Shown: piece by piece, positions 25,343 to 35,587 of the stretch | Layout of the letters: the number at the start of each line of letters is the position of its first letter | How positions within the stretch are numbered: position 1 is the first letter of the stretch | Source of the DNA: Bacteroidota bacterium | GTDB lineage: Bacteria > Bacteroidota > Bacteroidia > Chitinophagales > Chitinophagaceae | Reading direction: 5' to 3' | DNA: 64,000 nucleotides | Assembly (NCBI GenBank): GCA_023433345.1 | Contig: JAEZDA010000122.1 | Coordinates: 1-64,000 of the forward strand | Program-made: the position numbers and the translations under genes | Notes under the pieces: model-generated | Databases searched by the model: none | The model's input: only the letters and a program-made list of their open reading frames with translations | What the model was told of the DNA's origin: nothing

Positions 25343-26890
25343 ATGAAAATTAAACTGTTGTTGCTATCGATCTCCGGCTTTTTTATGCTTGCGCTTAATG
25401 CACAAATGAGTACATCATCCATCGACAGCCTTGTAAATCTTACTTTAAAAACCTTTGATGTTCCCGGCATTGCCGTTGGCGTGGTAAAAGACGGAAAAGT
25501 GATTCATGCGAAAGGCTACGGTTTCCGGTCGCTCGACAGTAAGCTGCCGGTAGATGCTGAAACGCTCTTTGGTATTGCATCAAACAGCAAAGCCTTCACC
25601 GCACTTGCTTTAGGGATGATGGTGGATGAGGGCCGGCTTTCCTGGGATGACCGCGTCAGGGATCATTTGCCTGAATTTAAGTTGTATGATGCCTATGTTT
25701 CTGAAAATTTCACAGTCCGTGATCTGCTCACTCATCGCAGTGGACTAGGTCTCGGAGCCGGCGACCTGATGTTCTTTCCAGACGGCAATAATTTTACAAG
25801 GCGGGAGATCATTCACAACCTTCGCTATTTGAAACCTGTTTCGCAATTCCGCACGAAGTATGACTACGACAACAATCTTTACATTGTAGCAGGAGAGGTG
25901 CTCGCCAAAGTTTCAGGGTTAAGTTGGGAGGAATTCATTGAACAACGGATCATGAAACCTTTGGGTTTTGATAGAAGCCGCGCCTCATGGTTGAGAGCGA
26001 AAGGAAACGCGAACATCATTGACGCGCATGTGCCGGTGGATGGTATAGTAAAAACAATTCCGCACGACTGGTCAGAAACGGCTAATGCTGCAGGAGGCAT
26101 AATGAGCAATATTGAAGACCTTTCTAAATGGCTGATCTTTCAGATGGACAGTGGTCGTTATCATAATAATAAATCGCTCGTAAGTAAAAAGGTGCTGATG
26201 GAAACCTGGACACCTCAAACCATCATACCTGTAATGAACCGCGGCTCTTATAATACCAATTTTGCAGGCTACGGCCTCGGATGGTTCGTAAGTGATGTGG
26301 CCGGGAAAAAGCAACTTCAGCATTCAGGCGGGCTTTTGGGAACAGTTACGCTCACCACTTTTATCCCGGAGTTGCATTTGGGAATAATTGTGCTGACGAA
26401 TCAGCAAAGCGGAGCGGCATTCAATGCTATCACAAATACAATTAAGGACAGCTATCTCGGAATAAAGGGGTTCGACAGGGTGAAAGCAGGCCGTGGCGGC
26501 GTAGATCAGCGTGAGAAAGAGGCGCGCGCGATCGTAGATGCTGTTTGGAAGACAGTTGATTCGTCGAAACGGGCAAAGGCCATCCCTTCGCAGAAAATTT
26601 ATTCCGGCTCTTATCGTGATGACTGGTTTGGAAAGGTAGAGATCAGGGAGGAAAAAGACGGATTGCGTTTTACGTCAGAAAAGTCGCCAAGACTTAAAGG
26701 AACAATGCATTTCTATACCGGAAATACCTGGGTGGTAAAGTGGGACGACAGGAGCTTTGATGCAGACGCCTTCGCAAGTTTTGTGCTTGATGAAAATGGC
26801 ATTGCCAAAGGATTCACCATGCGTGCATTTTCACCGCTAACCGATTTTAGTTTCGACTTTCACGACCTTGACCTGAAAAGAATAAAATAA
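25343..26890 (+). CDS. Secreted class C beta-lactamase-like serine hydrolase
   Basis: The 515-residue protein has a signal peptide (MKIKLLLLSISGFFMLALNA) and a beta-lactamase/transpeptidase fold: the active-site SxxK in FGIASNSKAFTALAL, a Y-x-N-type motif in YDYDNNLYIVAGE and HSG in LQHSGGLLGTVT. It ends in a domain (IYSGSYRDDWFGKVEIREEK) of the kind attached to DUF3471/class C hydrolases. Members include esterases, D-aminopeptidases and penicillin-binding proteins; true beta-lactamase activity is not implied. It is exported to the periplasm and stands alone, with its own upstream region. Confidence 0.9.
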   Translation: MKIKLLLLSISGFFMLALNAQMSTSSIDSLVNLTLKTFDVPGIAVGVVKDGKVIHAKGYGFRSLDSKLPVDAETLFGIASNSKAFTALALGMMVDEGRLSWDDRVRDHLPEFKLYDAYVSENFTVRDLLTHRSGLGLGAGDLMFFPDGNNFTRREIIHNLRYLKPVSQFRTKYDYDNNLYIVAGEVLAKVSGLSWEEFIEQRIMKPLGFDRSRASWLRAKGNANIIDAHVPVDGIVKTIPHDWSETANAAGGIMSNIEDLSKWLIFQMDSGRYHNNKSLVSKKVLMETWTPQTIIPVMNRGSYNTNFAGYGLGWFVSDVAGKKQLQHSGGLLGTVTLTTFIPELHLGIIVLTNQQSGAAFNAITNTIKDSYLGIKGFDRVKAGRGGVDQREKEARAIVDAVWKTVDSSKRAKAIPSQKIYSGSYRDDWFGKVEIREEKDGLRFTSEKSPRLKGTMHFYTGNTWVVKWDDRSFDADAFASFVLDENGIAKGFTMRAFSPLTDFSFDFHDLDLKRIK

Positions 26891-27075
26891 GCGCTGATCC
26901 CCCGCATAATTTAAGATCCTTTAGGCGATTCGCCCGAAAGCAAGCTGTTTCCGGCAGGAGTAATTTTGTGTTCAAGAATCTGCATAAAATGCGCTGTTTC
27001 CGCGTAAATTGATTACATTTACCTATCCTATAAAAAGCAGAACCTTGCGAACAGCACCTGCTCTTAAGAGTTCGC

Positions 27076-29850
27076 ATGATAAAGCAAAACCGTTTTTGGC
27101 TGCGCACCCTTAATGTAAGATCAGAAGAAGGGTGGCTGGTGAAACAACTTTTCCTCCTTCAGTTTCTGCAGGGCGCTGGCATTGCCTTCTTCTTTACGGC
27201 ATCTTTCGCGCTTTTTCTCGATCGTTTCAACATTAATGAACTTCCATACATTTTTATTTATGCAGCCTTCCTCCTATGGATATTCGGATTTCTCTACTCG
27301 CGGGCTGAAAGAGTTTTAAGCAGCATTAACCTGGCCATCTCTGTGACCTTATTCATGGCCGTAAGTATTATTACATTTTGGTTTGCCGGAAAATATTTCG
27401 ATTCTGCCTTCTTTTTCTATTTTATGCTTGCCTGGTTCAATGTGCTTTACCTGCTCAATAACCTTGAGTTCTGGGGGCTGGCATCACTTTTATTCAATGC
27501 CCGGCAAAGCAAGAGGCTTTTTTCGGTGATCAGTGCGGGAGATATACCGGCAAAGTTCTTTGGTTATTCAGTAGCGCTGTTTTTTGTTGAGAACATTGGC
27601 ACCATCAACCTTCTTCTTCTTGGCTTTGGCTGCATGATGTTATCAGTGCCCTTTTTGATGAAAATTAAAAGATCGGAAAGTATTCCTTCGATCCATCATC
27701 AACAAAAGCACAGTGTTCCACAAGGAGGAATTAAAAAGCTGATTCATAATTTCAGCGGTAATTCTCTCACCCGGTCGCTTGCATTGCTGAGCATCATTGT
27801 TACCTGCAGTTTTCTAATCATCAACTTTTCTTTTTATGCCGGGGTGAAATCTTCCTATCACTCTGATGTGTCGCTGGCTAAGTTCATAGCCTTTTTCCTC
27901 GCCATGGTAAGGGTAATCGCTCTCGTGATAAAGATGATCTTCACCAGCAGGCTGGTGAACAGGTTTGGCAATATCAACTCGCTCCTTGTTACACCTGTAG
28001 TAATGACGATAATGGTATTGGCGATAGTTTCTTTGCAGGATATGGAAGCTTTTCCAAAGATCATCCTTTACATGTTCGGTGCAACTTCGATAGTCGTTGA
28101 TATTTTAAGGTCTTCGATCAATTCACCGGTTTTCCTAACTATAATGCAGCCGCTACCAGCTCATGATCGCCTTCGGGCTCATACGATCGTGAAGGGAATC
28201 ATGGATCCCTTTGCGTCGCTGATCACGGGGCTGATATTGATTGCGGTGATCGAACTCCACGTAAGCGCTGAACTGCTTGCGTTGTGCTACGTGCTCCTTT
28301 CTTTGGCGGCACTTTGGTTTGCGGCGATCTACCTTGTAAACCGAAATTATATCCGCACAGTTTTAAAAACCATAAGCAGCCGTTATTTCAACAACCGCAG
28401 TCTTGTTTTTGATGATGCTAATGCGCTTTCATATCTGCGCGGGAAAGTAATGTCGGGTAATGAGATAGAAGCCATGAATATTTTGGGAATGATAAGCGGA
28501 AGCAGCAGGGAAAATCAGTGTGAGATAGCCACTCTTGCACTGGCACACAGTTCGCCAAACGTTAAAACTATGGCACTTGAAATTATTTCAAACAATAAAC
28601 TCGAAGTTGCCGACGATTTTATTATTCCCTTTCTGCAAAACGAAAATGAAATCGTTCGCATAAAAGCTGCTGAATCTTTGCAGGGAGAACAACACCTTCC
28701 TTTGTTGCTCGCAATGTTAACGGATAACAGTGCTGATATGCGAATTGTTGCAACAGGAAAACTTTTTAATCATGCTGATCATCGATATTCCGGTGCGGCT
28801 GCTGAACACCTCCAAAGTTTATACAGTTCTGAATCGCCGAAGCTTAGGGCAGCAGCTGTAAGGTTGTTGTTTGCAAGTGGCAAGGAAGACAATATCCAGA
28901 AGGCGGTACTGCTTATGAACGATGATTCGCGTGCGGTACGGGAATCTGTCTTCAATGGAATTGCAGCTTTAGGTGATCATGCGCTCGTTGAAAAAATGAT
29001 GCACTTATTTCCCACCCATGAGAAGGAGATAACGCCCGCTCTTATGAGTGCCGGTGAGATCGTGCTCTCTCCGGTTCGCGAATATATTTCAGCGCCGGGC
29101 ACGAGAAAAGTTTTGGCGGAAAAGCTCATTCTCGTTTGCGGAAGGATCGGCGGACTGAAGGCGCAAACGATTTTGTTGACTCTTTTGTCGCAAAGTGTAC
29201 GTTATTCTGCCACCGTTACAAAAGCGCTTTACCGAACGAATTTCACAGCGGCAGGGCGCAACGCTGTCATACTAACGGAAAGGGTTAGTCGCTTGTTTGA
29301 TAAATGCGAATCCTTATGCGTAATTCATCAACTTCTCAGTGATAAAGAACACTACCATCTTTTGCAGAATGCGATAAGTATTGAATTTGACCAGGCCAGG
29401 GAAGAATTGCTCTATCTTCTTGCAATGATCTTCAACAGGGAAATGATCAATAAGGTAAGGCATGCTTTTGATTCCGGTCAGCGGGACAGGATCATTAATG
29501 CTATGGAAATAATAGATCTCGCCGTAAGGAAAGACCTGGCCCGCGCTTTCAATGCTTATTTTGAGCCCGGGGCCTCAAAACATCCGATCCAGAGATCAGC
29601 CTCTGCATCGCTGCATTCCCCTGCGGCTGTAACGGAAAATATTCTTATGGATGAAAATGCTTATTATAATGAATGGACAAAAGCCTGTGTTCTCTACATC
29701 AACCTGCAGGGAATGGACATTCTGCCTGCAAGCCTGGTGAACCGCTACACTAATTCAGAATGCGGAATATTGAGAGAGGTAGCTTTTGCGCATAACGATT
29801 CTGAAGTGATACCTGTTTTGTTGAAAAAAGGAAATACTGTTACACCATGA
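27076..29850 (+). CDS. Nucleotide-transporter-like membrane protein fused to HEAT repeats
   Basis: The 924-residue protein has two parts. Residues about 20-430 carry some eleven or twelve hydrophobic segments (LQFLQGAGIAFFFTASFALF, FFFYFMLAWFNVLYLLNNLE, VVMTIMVLAIVSLQ, ILRSSINSPVFLTIMQPLPA) of an MFS/ATP-ADP-translocase-like fold. Residues about 440-900 are alpha-helical repeats typical of HEAT/Armadillo arrays (SSPNVKTMALEIISNNKLEV, NEIVRIKAAESL, SPKLRAAAVRLLF, DSRAVRESVFNGIAALGD). The same architecture, with a trailing cyclic-nucleotide-binding domain, occurs in uncharacterised bacterial proteins; here that domain is a separate gene overlapping by 4 bases (ATGA). Substrate and function are unknown. 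Confidence 0.8.
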   Translation: MIKQNRFWLRTLNVRSEEGWLVKQLFLLQFLQGAGIAFFFTASFALFLDRFNINELPYIFIYAAFLLWIFGFLYSRAERVLSSINLAISVTLFMAVSIITFWFAGKYFDSAFFFYFMLAWFNVLYLLNNLEFWGLASLLFNARQSKRLFSVISAGDIPAKFFGYSVALFFVENIGTINLLLLGFGCMMLSVPFLMKIKRSESIPSIHHQQKHSVPQGGIKKLIHNFSGNSLTRSLALLSIIVTCSFLIINFSFYAGVKSSYHSDVSLAKFIAFFLAMVRVIALVIKMIFTSRLVNRFGNINSLLVTPVVMTIMVLAIVSLQDMEAFPKIILYMFGATSIVVDILRSSINSPVFLTIMQPLPAHDRLRAHTIVKGIMDPFASLITGLILIAVIELHVSAELLALCYVLLSLAALWFAAIYLVNRNYIRTVLKTISSRYFNNRSLVFDDANALSYLRGKVMSGNEIEAMNILGMISGSSRENQCEIATLALAHSSPNVKTMALEIISNNKLEVADDFIIPFLQNENEIVRIKAAESLQGEQHLPLLLAMLTDNSADMRIVATGKLFNHADHRYSGAAAEHLQSLYSSESPKLRAAAVRLLFASGKEDNIQKAVLLMNDDSRAVRESVFNGIAALGDHALVEKMMHLFPTHEKEITPALMSAGEIVLSPVREYISAPGTRKVLAEKLILVCGRIGGLKAQTILLTLLSQSVRYSATVTKALYRTNFTAAGRNAVILTERVSRLFDKCESLCVIHQLLSDKEHYHLLQNAISIEFDQAREELLYLLAMIFNREMINKVRHAFDSGQRDRIINAMEIIDLAVRKDLARAFNAYFEPGASKHPIQRSASASLHSPAAVTENILMDENAYYNEWTKACVLYINLQGMDILPASLVNRYTNSECGILREVAFAHNDSEVIPVLLKKGNTVTP

Positions 29851-30308
29851 TAAAGTTTGGCCAGGAAAAATTACTGTTGCTGGAAAAAGTTCTCCTTCTT
29901 AAATCTCTGCGGTTGTTTAGTGAAACACCTGAAACCATTCTGGCTGAGTTGGCACCGTTAATGGAAGAAGTAGAGGTTGAAGAAGGAACGGATATTTTTA
30001 TTGAAGGGTCTGACGGCGACTGTATGTATATAATTCACAGCGGAGAAATTCACATTCATAAATCAAACACTTCCCTGGCAAGGCTCAAAGAAAAGGAAGT
30101 ATTCGGAGAACTGGCGCTTTTAGACGCCGAAACCCGAAGCGCTACAGCATCGGCAACGCAGGACTGCATACTTTTTAAAATTGACCAGGATCCTTTTTAT
30201 GAACTTTTGGACACAAGGCCGGAGGTAGCGAGAGGCTTCATCAAAATTCTGTGTAAAAGGCTGAGAAAGCTCAATGAAAAGACTGCCCGGGGTAGCCTCA
30301 GCGAGTAG
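29847..30308 (+). CDS. Cyclic-nucleotide-binding domain protein
   Basis: The 153-residue protein is one cNMP-binding domain: EEGTDIFIEGSDGDCMYIIH, SGEIHIH, then the phosphate-binding cassette FGELALLDAETRSAT, with the Glu that contacts the ribose and the Arg (TRSA) that contacts the cyclic phosphate, and an alpha-C helix. There is no helix-turn-helix, so it is not a CRP-type regulator. Its ATG overlaps the stop of the transporter-HEAT gene (ATGA), which suggests a split or translationally coupled two-part sensor and transporter. An adenylate cyclase is encoded 5 kb downstream. Confidence 0.88.
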   Translation: MIKFGQEKLLLLEKVLLLKSLRLFSETPETILAELAPLMEEVEVEEGTDIFIEGSDGDCMYIIHSGEIHIHKSNTSLARLKEKEVFGELALLDAETRSATASATQDCILFKIDQDPFYELLDTRPEVARGFIKILCKRLRKLNEKTARGSLSE

Positions 30309-30461
30309 AAAATAATTCAATTTTTACTATCATCTGTAGAATAATCCTTTTATATTTACCGCTCATTGCAAGCCACTTCCTATTTAAACTCCCGCCTCCG
30401 CTGATCTCACCGTTTTTGATTTAGTTAAAGCCTTATCACATTTACCCGGCAAAGTTTTTTT

Positions 30462-33400
30462 ATGAAAAGAAAATTTATTTCCGTGCTTGCCCTTTTATTA
30501 ATGGCTGGCATACATTCTAATGCCCAGCAAACAACGTTCAGGGATTTCGTTCTCTTTGGCGGCCAAAGTGGCTGCCCCGCATCAGGCCAAACCGTTCCCG
30601 CATCTCCGGGCTGCGCTGTTCAGATAGGCTCTTCCACAACTGTAACATCTGGAGCAATAGGAAGTTTCAACCTGATCAAAACAACAGGAACAGCCTCCCT
30701 GAAAAGCTTGTATTCCGACGGTAAGATCCAGTTGACAAATTCAAACACGGTCGATGGCGATATTTCTGTGGCCAACTCGCAAAATGCCGGCGGTACTATA
30801 CTTTCCATCGGGTCAGGCGGCAGGATAAATGGAAATATAAATGTAAAGGGCAATACCGTGAACTCGGGCAGCACCATCTCCGGCAGTGTAACGCATCCTG
30901 GTGGTACATCTTACACCGGGCCCAACCCTGCCGGTGGTAACATAACGGGAACGCCTACCCTAAAGATAATGCCCGTGCTTCCTCCCGTGCTTACATTTCC
31001 CGCGGCAGGCTCAGTAAACATTACAAGTACAAGAACGATCACTCCGGGGAATTATAAAGACATTCAGCTCAACGGAAATAAAACCCTAACATTTCGTGGT
31101 ACGGGAGACTACGTTTTCAGATCGGTGGTGAATTCAGGCTCGGTAAGTTATTTCGTTTTCGACTTCCAGAACAACCCAACGGGTAAGATCAGGCTTTTTG
31201 TTCACGGTGATATGAACGTAAATAAAGTAAGCATAACCATAATTAATGGTGGGGATCCGTCGCGGATCTTTACTGAGATACATGGAACAGGCTCCACTTG
31301 TTCTGACCGGAAGTCATCATTCTTTATGGCGAGTGGTTCGGGAAGTTCAAACCCACAATCTTCAGCATGGCTTGGAACAGTTTGGGCACCTTATGCATCT
31401 ATCACAATCTCCAATCAAAACAATTTCGGCAAAATAAGGGGTGCATTGTTGAGTGGTACGCAGGTGAACATTCATGGAGGTGTTACACTTGATCATGTAC
31501 CATTGGCACTTGATGCGCCATCCAACATATTTCCACGTTACACACCACCGGGAAATTTCAAAGTAAATGATCTTATCGGCCCCGAGCTTTTTTCACTGAA
31601 TCAAAATCCTGCTGCGGGAACCCAACTAACCGATCTTTTCATTGCAACGGCAGACAGTGTTTGGATGGAGATCATTGCAAAGGAAGGGCAACGTCAAACA
31701 CTAGCAGCATTATTGATGTCACCCTCATACGGACTTTCCGACACCATAAGCAATGGGCCGAACAGTCTCATTATAACAGGCCGTTACCCAATAGTAAATC
31801 TGCTTGCATTAAATTCTTTACCGCATCTCATAACATTCTGCCGGCCGGTTTATCCTGCTATCAATAATTCAGGAATTATACGCACCACAGGAGACAGCGC
31901 TATGCGAACAAATTTTGCACGTAATGGCTTTGGCGTGAGTGGTGACAGCATTAGGGTGGGTGTATTATCTGACAGTTATAATACACTTGCAAATGATCCT
32001 GCATCGCAGGATGTTGCAAATGATGATCTTCCAGGCCGGGCTGGTAACACCGTGAATCCACATCCGGTAAGGGTACTTAAAGATTTTCCTTTTGGCAGGA
32101 GATCAGATGAAGGCCGCGCGATGCTACAGATAGTGCATGATGTGGCGCCGAAAGCCAGGTTGTCTTTCAGAACAGGATTTATTTCTCCGGGCGATTTCGC
32201 GCAAGGGATACGGGAGCTTGCGGCAGACAGCTGTGATGTGATCGTGGATGATATAACTTATATCACGGAACCATTTTTTAGAAATGGCGTAATAGGATCA
32301 GCTATCCGCGATGTAAGTGAGCAGGGAGTTCATTATCTCACGGCAGCCGGAAACTTTGGCAACAAATCTTACGAAAATAATTTTAACGCAGTGGCCGCAC
32401 CCTCAGGTTTAGCTGGCCAGGCACACAGCTTTGCAGCAGGAGATATTTTGCAAAACGATTCATTGAAGGGATCCGTTGCCGCACCAGGCGTTTATACAAT
32501 TGTGTTGCAATGGCTGGATGATATCTATTCCCTTGGCGGATCTGCAACCGGAACTCAACATGATTTTGACATTTACCTGGCAGATGATGCAGGTAATATT
32601 CTTTTCGGAATGAACAGGAACAACCTGGGCGGAGATCCTATTGAAGTGCTTCCGTTTACCGTAACAGCAAATACGGCAACAAATATTCTGATAGTAAAAG
32701 CGGCCTCAGCTCCCGGCGCAATTACTTCTAACATTCGCCTGAAGTATGTGGTATTCCGCGGTGATCTTAAAATTAATGAACACAACGTTGGTTTTTCAAC
32801 CGTCGTTGGCCAGGGAAATTCCGCTGATGCAATAACCGTAGGGGCCACACTTTATACCAATACACCGGCCTTTGGAGTTTTGAACCCAACCGTTTCCTCA
32901 TTTTCTTCAATTGGTGGAACACAGGTTGAGGGCACAGTAAGAAACAAACCTGACCTTGTTGGTCCGCATGGAGGAAATACTTCAGTAGATTTTCAAAGCA
33001 TTGACCTTGACGGTGATGGCCTGCCAAATTTCTTCGGAACATCCTCGGCAGCGCCGCACGTTGCGGGTTCCGTGGCATTATTGCTCGAAGCAAGGCGCAA
33101 GTTTTATGGTGAAAGAATCGCTCCTGCTGCAATGAAATCCCTTCTGCAGCAAACGGCCATCGATATGAACGGCCCCGGTTTTGATTTTGCTTCAGGCTAC
33201 GGCTTTGTTCAGGCAGATTCTGCAATGAGGTCTTTTGCAAGCGCAAAACCGCAGCTCATCAGGCTTGAACAGGAAGACCCGAATCTTGTACCGGGAGTTC
33301 AACCCATAGACATCAGGGTTGTTGGAAATTACCTTTCGCCGGATACCAGGATTATTTTTGGTAACGATACTCTTCCCACAACAGTGATCTCCAACAATGT

Positions 33401-35582
33401 TGCTGAGGCGACTATACCGGCATTCTTCAGTGAGAAATCAATTTATGCCTTTACAAAACCCAAAAGTACTTCAGGGCTCGATGGGGGGCTGAGCAATGCA
33501 ATTACAATCACAGGTGTTCCGCGTAAAGACATTTCAATTATTGCAAACAATAAAACTAAAAAATTCGGGGAGGCGCTTCCTGAGTTTACGGTAACTATAC
33601 TGGTAAATGGCGATTCGCTTCATAAAACAAATCTCACACGGGAAGTCCTCGGCCTGGAAAATATTTCATTTGAAACACAGGCGTCAGACCTGAGCAATGT
33701 TGGTATATATTTTATAAGACCATCGCGCTTATTCGACCTGCAGCTGCCTGCCGACAGTCTTCTTCTTGAGCAATATAATTATGGCTTTTCTGACGGAGCA
33801 CTCACCATTCAGAAATTGCCTTTAACCGTTACCGTTAGAGACACAACCCTCGTGTATGGTGAAAGGATCGCCAATTTTAATTTTGACTACAGTGTTGAGA
33901 ATGGGTACAACATTTCAAATTTACCGGCGCTCATAAATGGATTGAAAATACAGCATCAAGGCCAGGTGCAGGCTGATGTTATCGGGCTGGTAAATAAGCA
34001 GGCGGTTACGATAGTGAATGGCATTGCAATACCGGTAGCGAATCGGCAGGCTGTAACCATCGTAAATGGTGAAGTGATGACCATTGTGAACGGGCAGCAG
34101 GTAAGAGTGGTTAACCCGCAATCTCTGCTGATCACCGAAGGACAGGCAATTCCGATAGTAAATGATCTGACAGGTGCGCAGACAAACAATTTGAACTTCC
34201 TCGCAACCCCGCTTTCGATTTCCGGCTCCAGATCCATCAACACCACCTACCTGAGAAATGGCGTACCGGTGCCGCAAACCACAAAGGTTCTTGACATCAC
34301 ACAAGAATCAGTGATCGATTATAATATCAATACTGCTCAAACCTCCCTTACAAGCGGAGTTTCCCTGGTAAATAAAAGAGGATTGGTTGATGTTGAATCT
34401 TTCACCAACAGACAGGCCGTAACAATTGTAAACGGGGAAGCGATAAACATTGCAAACAGGCAGGCAATCACCATCGTAAATGGTGAACCAGTTGTAATTG
34501 TAAACAAACAGGCTGTAACAATAGTGAATGGACAAGCTGTGCCTATTGTAAATGGAAGCAACCGATCTGCAACCATTGTTGACGAGCTCGATCTTGGCAG
34601 CGGCGTCAGCAGTCTTAAATCTGTGAACGTTGTTACTGGAATCACCCCCGGCATTCACACCATCTTGCCAGCATCGTTGCAAAGCGACAATCTTGAAGTT
34701 TCCTATCGCTCAGGATTGATGAACATTGTTAAAGCACCAGCTTCTGTTGTAACAGCTGATAAGGTGATCTTCCAGGGCTCTCCCTTACCAACATTCACTT
34801 CCACGATCACCGGATTTATGCCAGGCGAAACTCCGACGGTGAAATACACCTTAAGCCCTCAGTGCGCCGGTTCCCCGGGTGTTTACACTATTGTTACCAC
34901 ATTGCTGCCTGATAATAAACTGGCCAACTACGCAATAACGATCACTAATGGAAAACTTTATATCAATCCAAAAGGATATGGAGCAAAAAAATTAAGGCCT
35001 TACCTTGAATGTGTGCAACTCGTAAGCAACCCTTCAAATCCTTCAATGCGATATATAGCCAGGTTTTATTGCATAAACGACAATTCAACTCCTCTTTATA
35101 TTCCGGTTGGTCCAGACAACAAGTTGTCCTCAACAGGCGCATTCGATGGTTCGGCACAACCTTTCTTGTTTGCTCCAGGAATAACAAGATTCTCGGTTCC
35201 ATTCAGTGGCACTACGTTGAAGTGGGAATTGAAAACCTACAATTCCACTCAGAAAACTGCAACATCCACAAGTGCCAGTTCAACCTCAAGCCGTTGTAAC
35301 AGTGGAAAGATCGGAATCAACGCCTTGCCTGCACCGGAATTTGAAGAAGCTGAAGAACAATGGACAGCTTATCCAAACCCCGCGCGGGATATAATAAGTG
35401 TTCTAACAGGCGATGAGGCGCAAAAGGAATTTACAGTTTACGGAGTTTCAGGCAAACAATTTAAGGCCCCGTTATTAGAGTCAGGTAACGGAAGAATTCT
35501 GGTTGATATTTCCAGATTATCTCCCGGTATATATTATATACGGTTCCGAAACGGGCGCTCAGTTAAATTTATAAGGCAGTAG
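30462..35582 (+). CDS. Giant secreted subtilase with MBG domains, octapeptide repeats and T9SS sorting domain
   Basis: The 1706-residue protein has a signal peptide (to NAQQ near residue 23) and a low-complexity beta-rich N-terminal region (about 25-345; GGRINGNINVKG). A peptidase S8-fold domain follows (about 495-910): Asp504 (VGVLSDSYN), Glu550 in DEGRAMLQIVHDVAP at the place of the usual His of HGT, Asn631 (TAAGNFG) and Ser861 (FGTSSAAPHVAGS). Then come a TIG-like domain, MBG-type domains (ISIIANNKTKKFGEALP; LTVTVRDTTLVYGERI) and two blocks of eight-residue repeats. A type A T9SS sorting domain (WTAYPNPARDIIS to SVKFIRQ) ends it. Surface-exposed; substrate unknown. The adenylate cyclase gene begins 6 bases later. 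Confidence 0.88.
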   Translation: MKRKFISVLALLLMAGIHSNAQQTTFRDFVLFGGQSGCPASGQTVPASPGCAVQIGSSTTVTSGAIGSFNLIKTTGTASLKSLYSDGKIQLTNSNTVDGDISVANSQNAGGTILSIGSGGRINGNINVKGNTVNSGSTISGSVTHPGGTSYTGPNPAGGNITGTPTLKIMPVLPPVLTFPAAGSVNITSTRTITPGNYKDIQLNGNKTLTFRGTGDYVFRSVVNSGSVSYFVFDFQNNPTGKIRLFVHGDMNVNKVSITIINGGDPSRIFTEIHGTGSTCSDRKSSFFMASGSGSSNPQSSAWLGTVWAPYASITISNQNNFGKIRGALLSGTQVNIHGGVTLDHVPLALDAPSNIFPRYTPPGNFKVNDLIGPELFSLNQNPAAGTQLTDLFIATADSVWMEIIAKEGQRQTLAALLMSPSYGLSDTISNGPNSLIITGRYPIVNLLALNSLPHLITFCRPVYPAINNSGIIRTTGDSAMRTNFARNGFGVSGDSIRVGVLSDSYNTLANDPASQDVANDDLPGRAGNTVNPHPVRVLKDFPFGRRSDEGRAMLQIVHDVAPKARLSFRTGFISPGDFAQGIRELAADSCDVIVDDITYITEPFFRNGVIGSAIRDVSEQGVHYLTAAGNFGNKSYENNFNAVAAPSGLAGQAHSFAAGDILQNDSLKGSVAAPGVYTIVLQWLDDIYSLGGSATGTQHDFDIYLADDAGNILFGMNRNNLGGDPIEVLPFTVTANTATNILIVKAASAPGAITSNIRLKYVVFRGDLKINEHNVGFSTVVGQGNSADAITVGATLYTNTPAFGVLNPTVSSFSSIGGTQVEGTVRNKPDLVGPHGGNTSVDFQSIDLDGDGLPNFFGTSSAAPHVAGSVALLLEARRKFYGERIAPAAMKSLLQQTAIDMNGPGFDFASGYGFVQADSAMRSFASAKPQLIRLEQEDPNLVPGVQPIDIRVVGNYLSPDTRIIFGNDTLPTTVISNNVAEATIPAFFSEKSIYAFTKPKSTSGLDGGLSNAITITGVPRKDISIIANNKTKKFGEALPEFTVTILVNGDSLHKTNLTREVLGLENISFETQASDLSNVGIYFIRPSRLFDLQLPADSLLLEQYNYGFSDGALTIQKLPLTVTVRDTTLVYGERIANFNFDYSVENGYNISNLPALINGLKIQHQGQVQADVIGLVNKQAVTIVNGIAIPVANRQAVTIVNGEVMTIVNGQQVRVVNPQSLLITEGQAIPIVNDLTGAQTNNLNFLATPLSISGSRSINTTYLRNGVPVPQTTKVLDITQESVIDYNINTAQTSLTSGVSLVNKRGLVDVESFTNRQAVTIVNGEAINIANRQAITIVNGEPVVIVNKQAVTIVNGQAVPIVNGSNRSATIVDELDLGSGVSSLKSVNVVTGITPGIHTILPASLQSDNLEVSYRSGLMNIVKAPASVVTADKVIFQGSPLPTFTSTITGFMPGETPTVKYTLSPQCAGSPGVYTIVTTLLPDNKLANYAITITNGKLYINPKGYGAKKLRPYLECVQLVSNPSNPSMRYIARFYCINDNSTPLYIPVGPDNKLSSTGAFDGSAQPFLFAPGITRFSVPFSGTTLKWELKTYNSTQKTATSTSASSTSSRCNSGKIGINALPAPEFEEAEEQWTAYPNPARDIISVLTGDEAQKEFTVYGVSGKQFKAPLLESGNGRILVDISRLSPGIYYIRFRNGRSVKFIRQ
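33988..34560 (+). repeat. Two blocks of an octapeptide (24-base) tandem repeat within the subtilase gene
   Basis: Block 1 (about 33988-34170) and block 2 (about 34400-34560) encode tandem units of the form QAVTIVNG, with variants QAVPIVNG, EAINIANR, QAITIVNG, EPVVIVNK and EVMTIVNG. Seven units are readable in block 1 and six in block 2. The alternating pattern is that of a beta-strand and turn repeat. Nucleotide copies differ, so the repeat is old and under protein-level selection. Confidence 0.85.
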
Positions 35583-35587
35583 CATTT

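Noticed and set aside
26847..27107. Minus-strand frame in the gap before the transporter-HEAT gene
   Set aside because: It overlaps the coding ends on both sides and has no motif.
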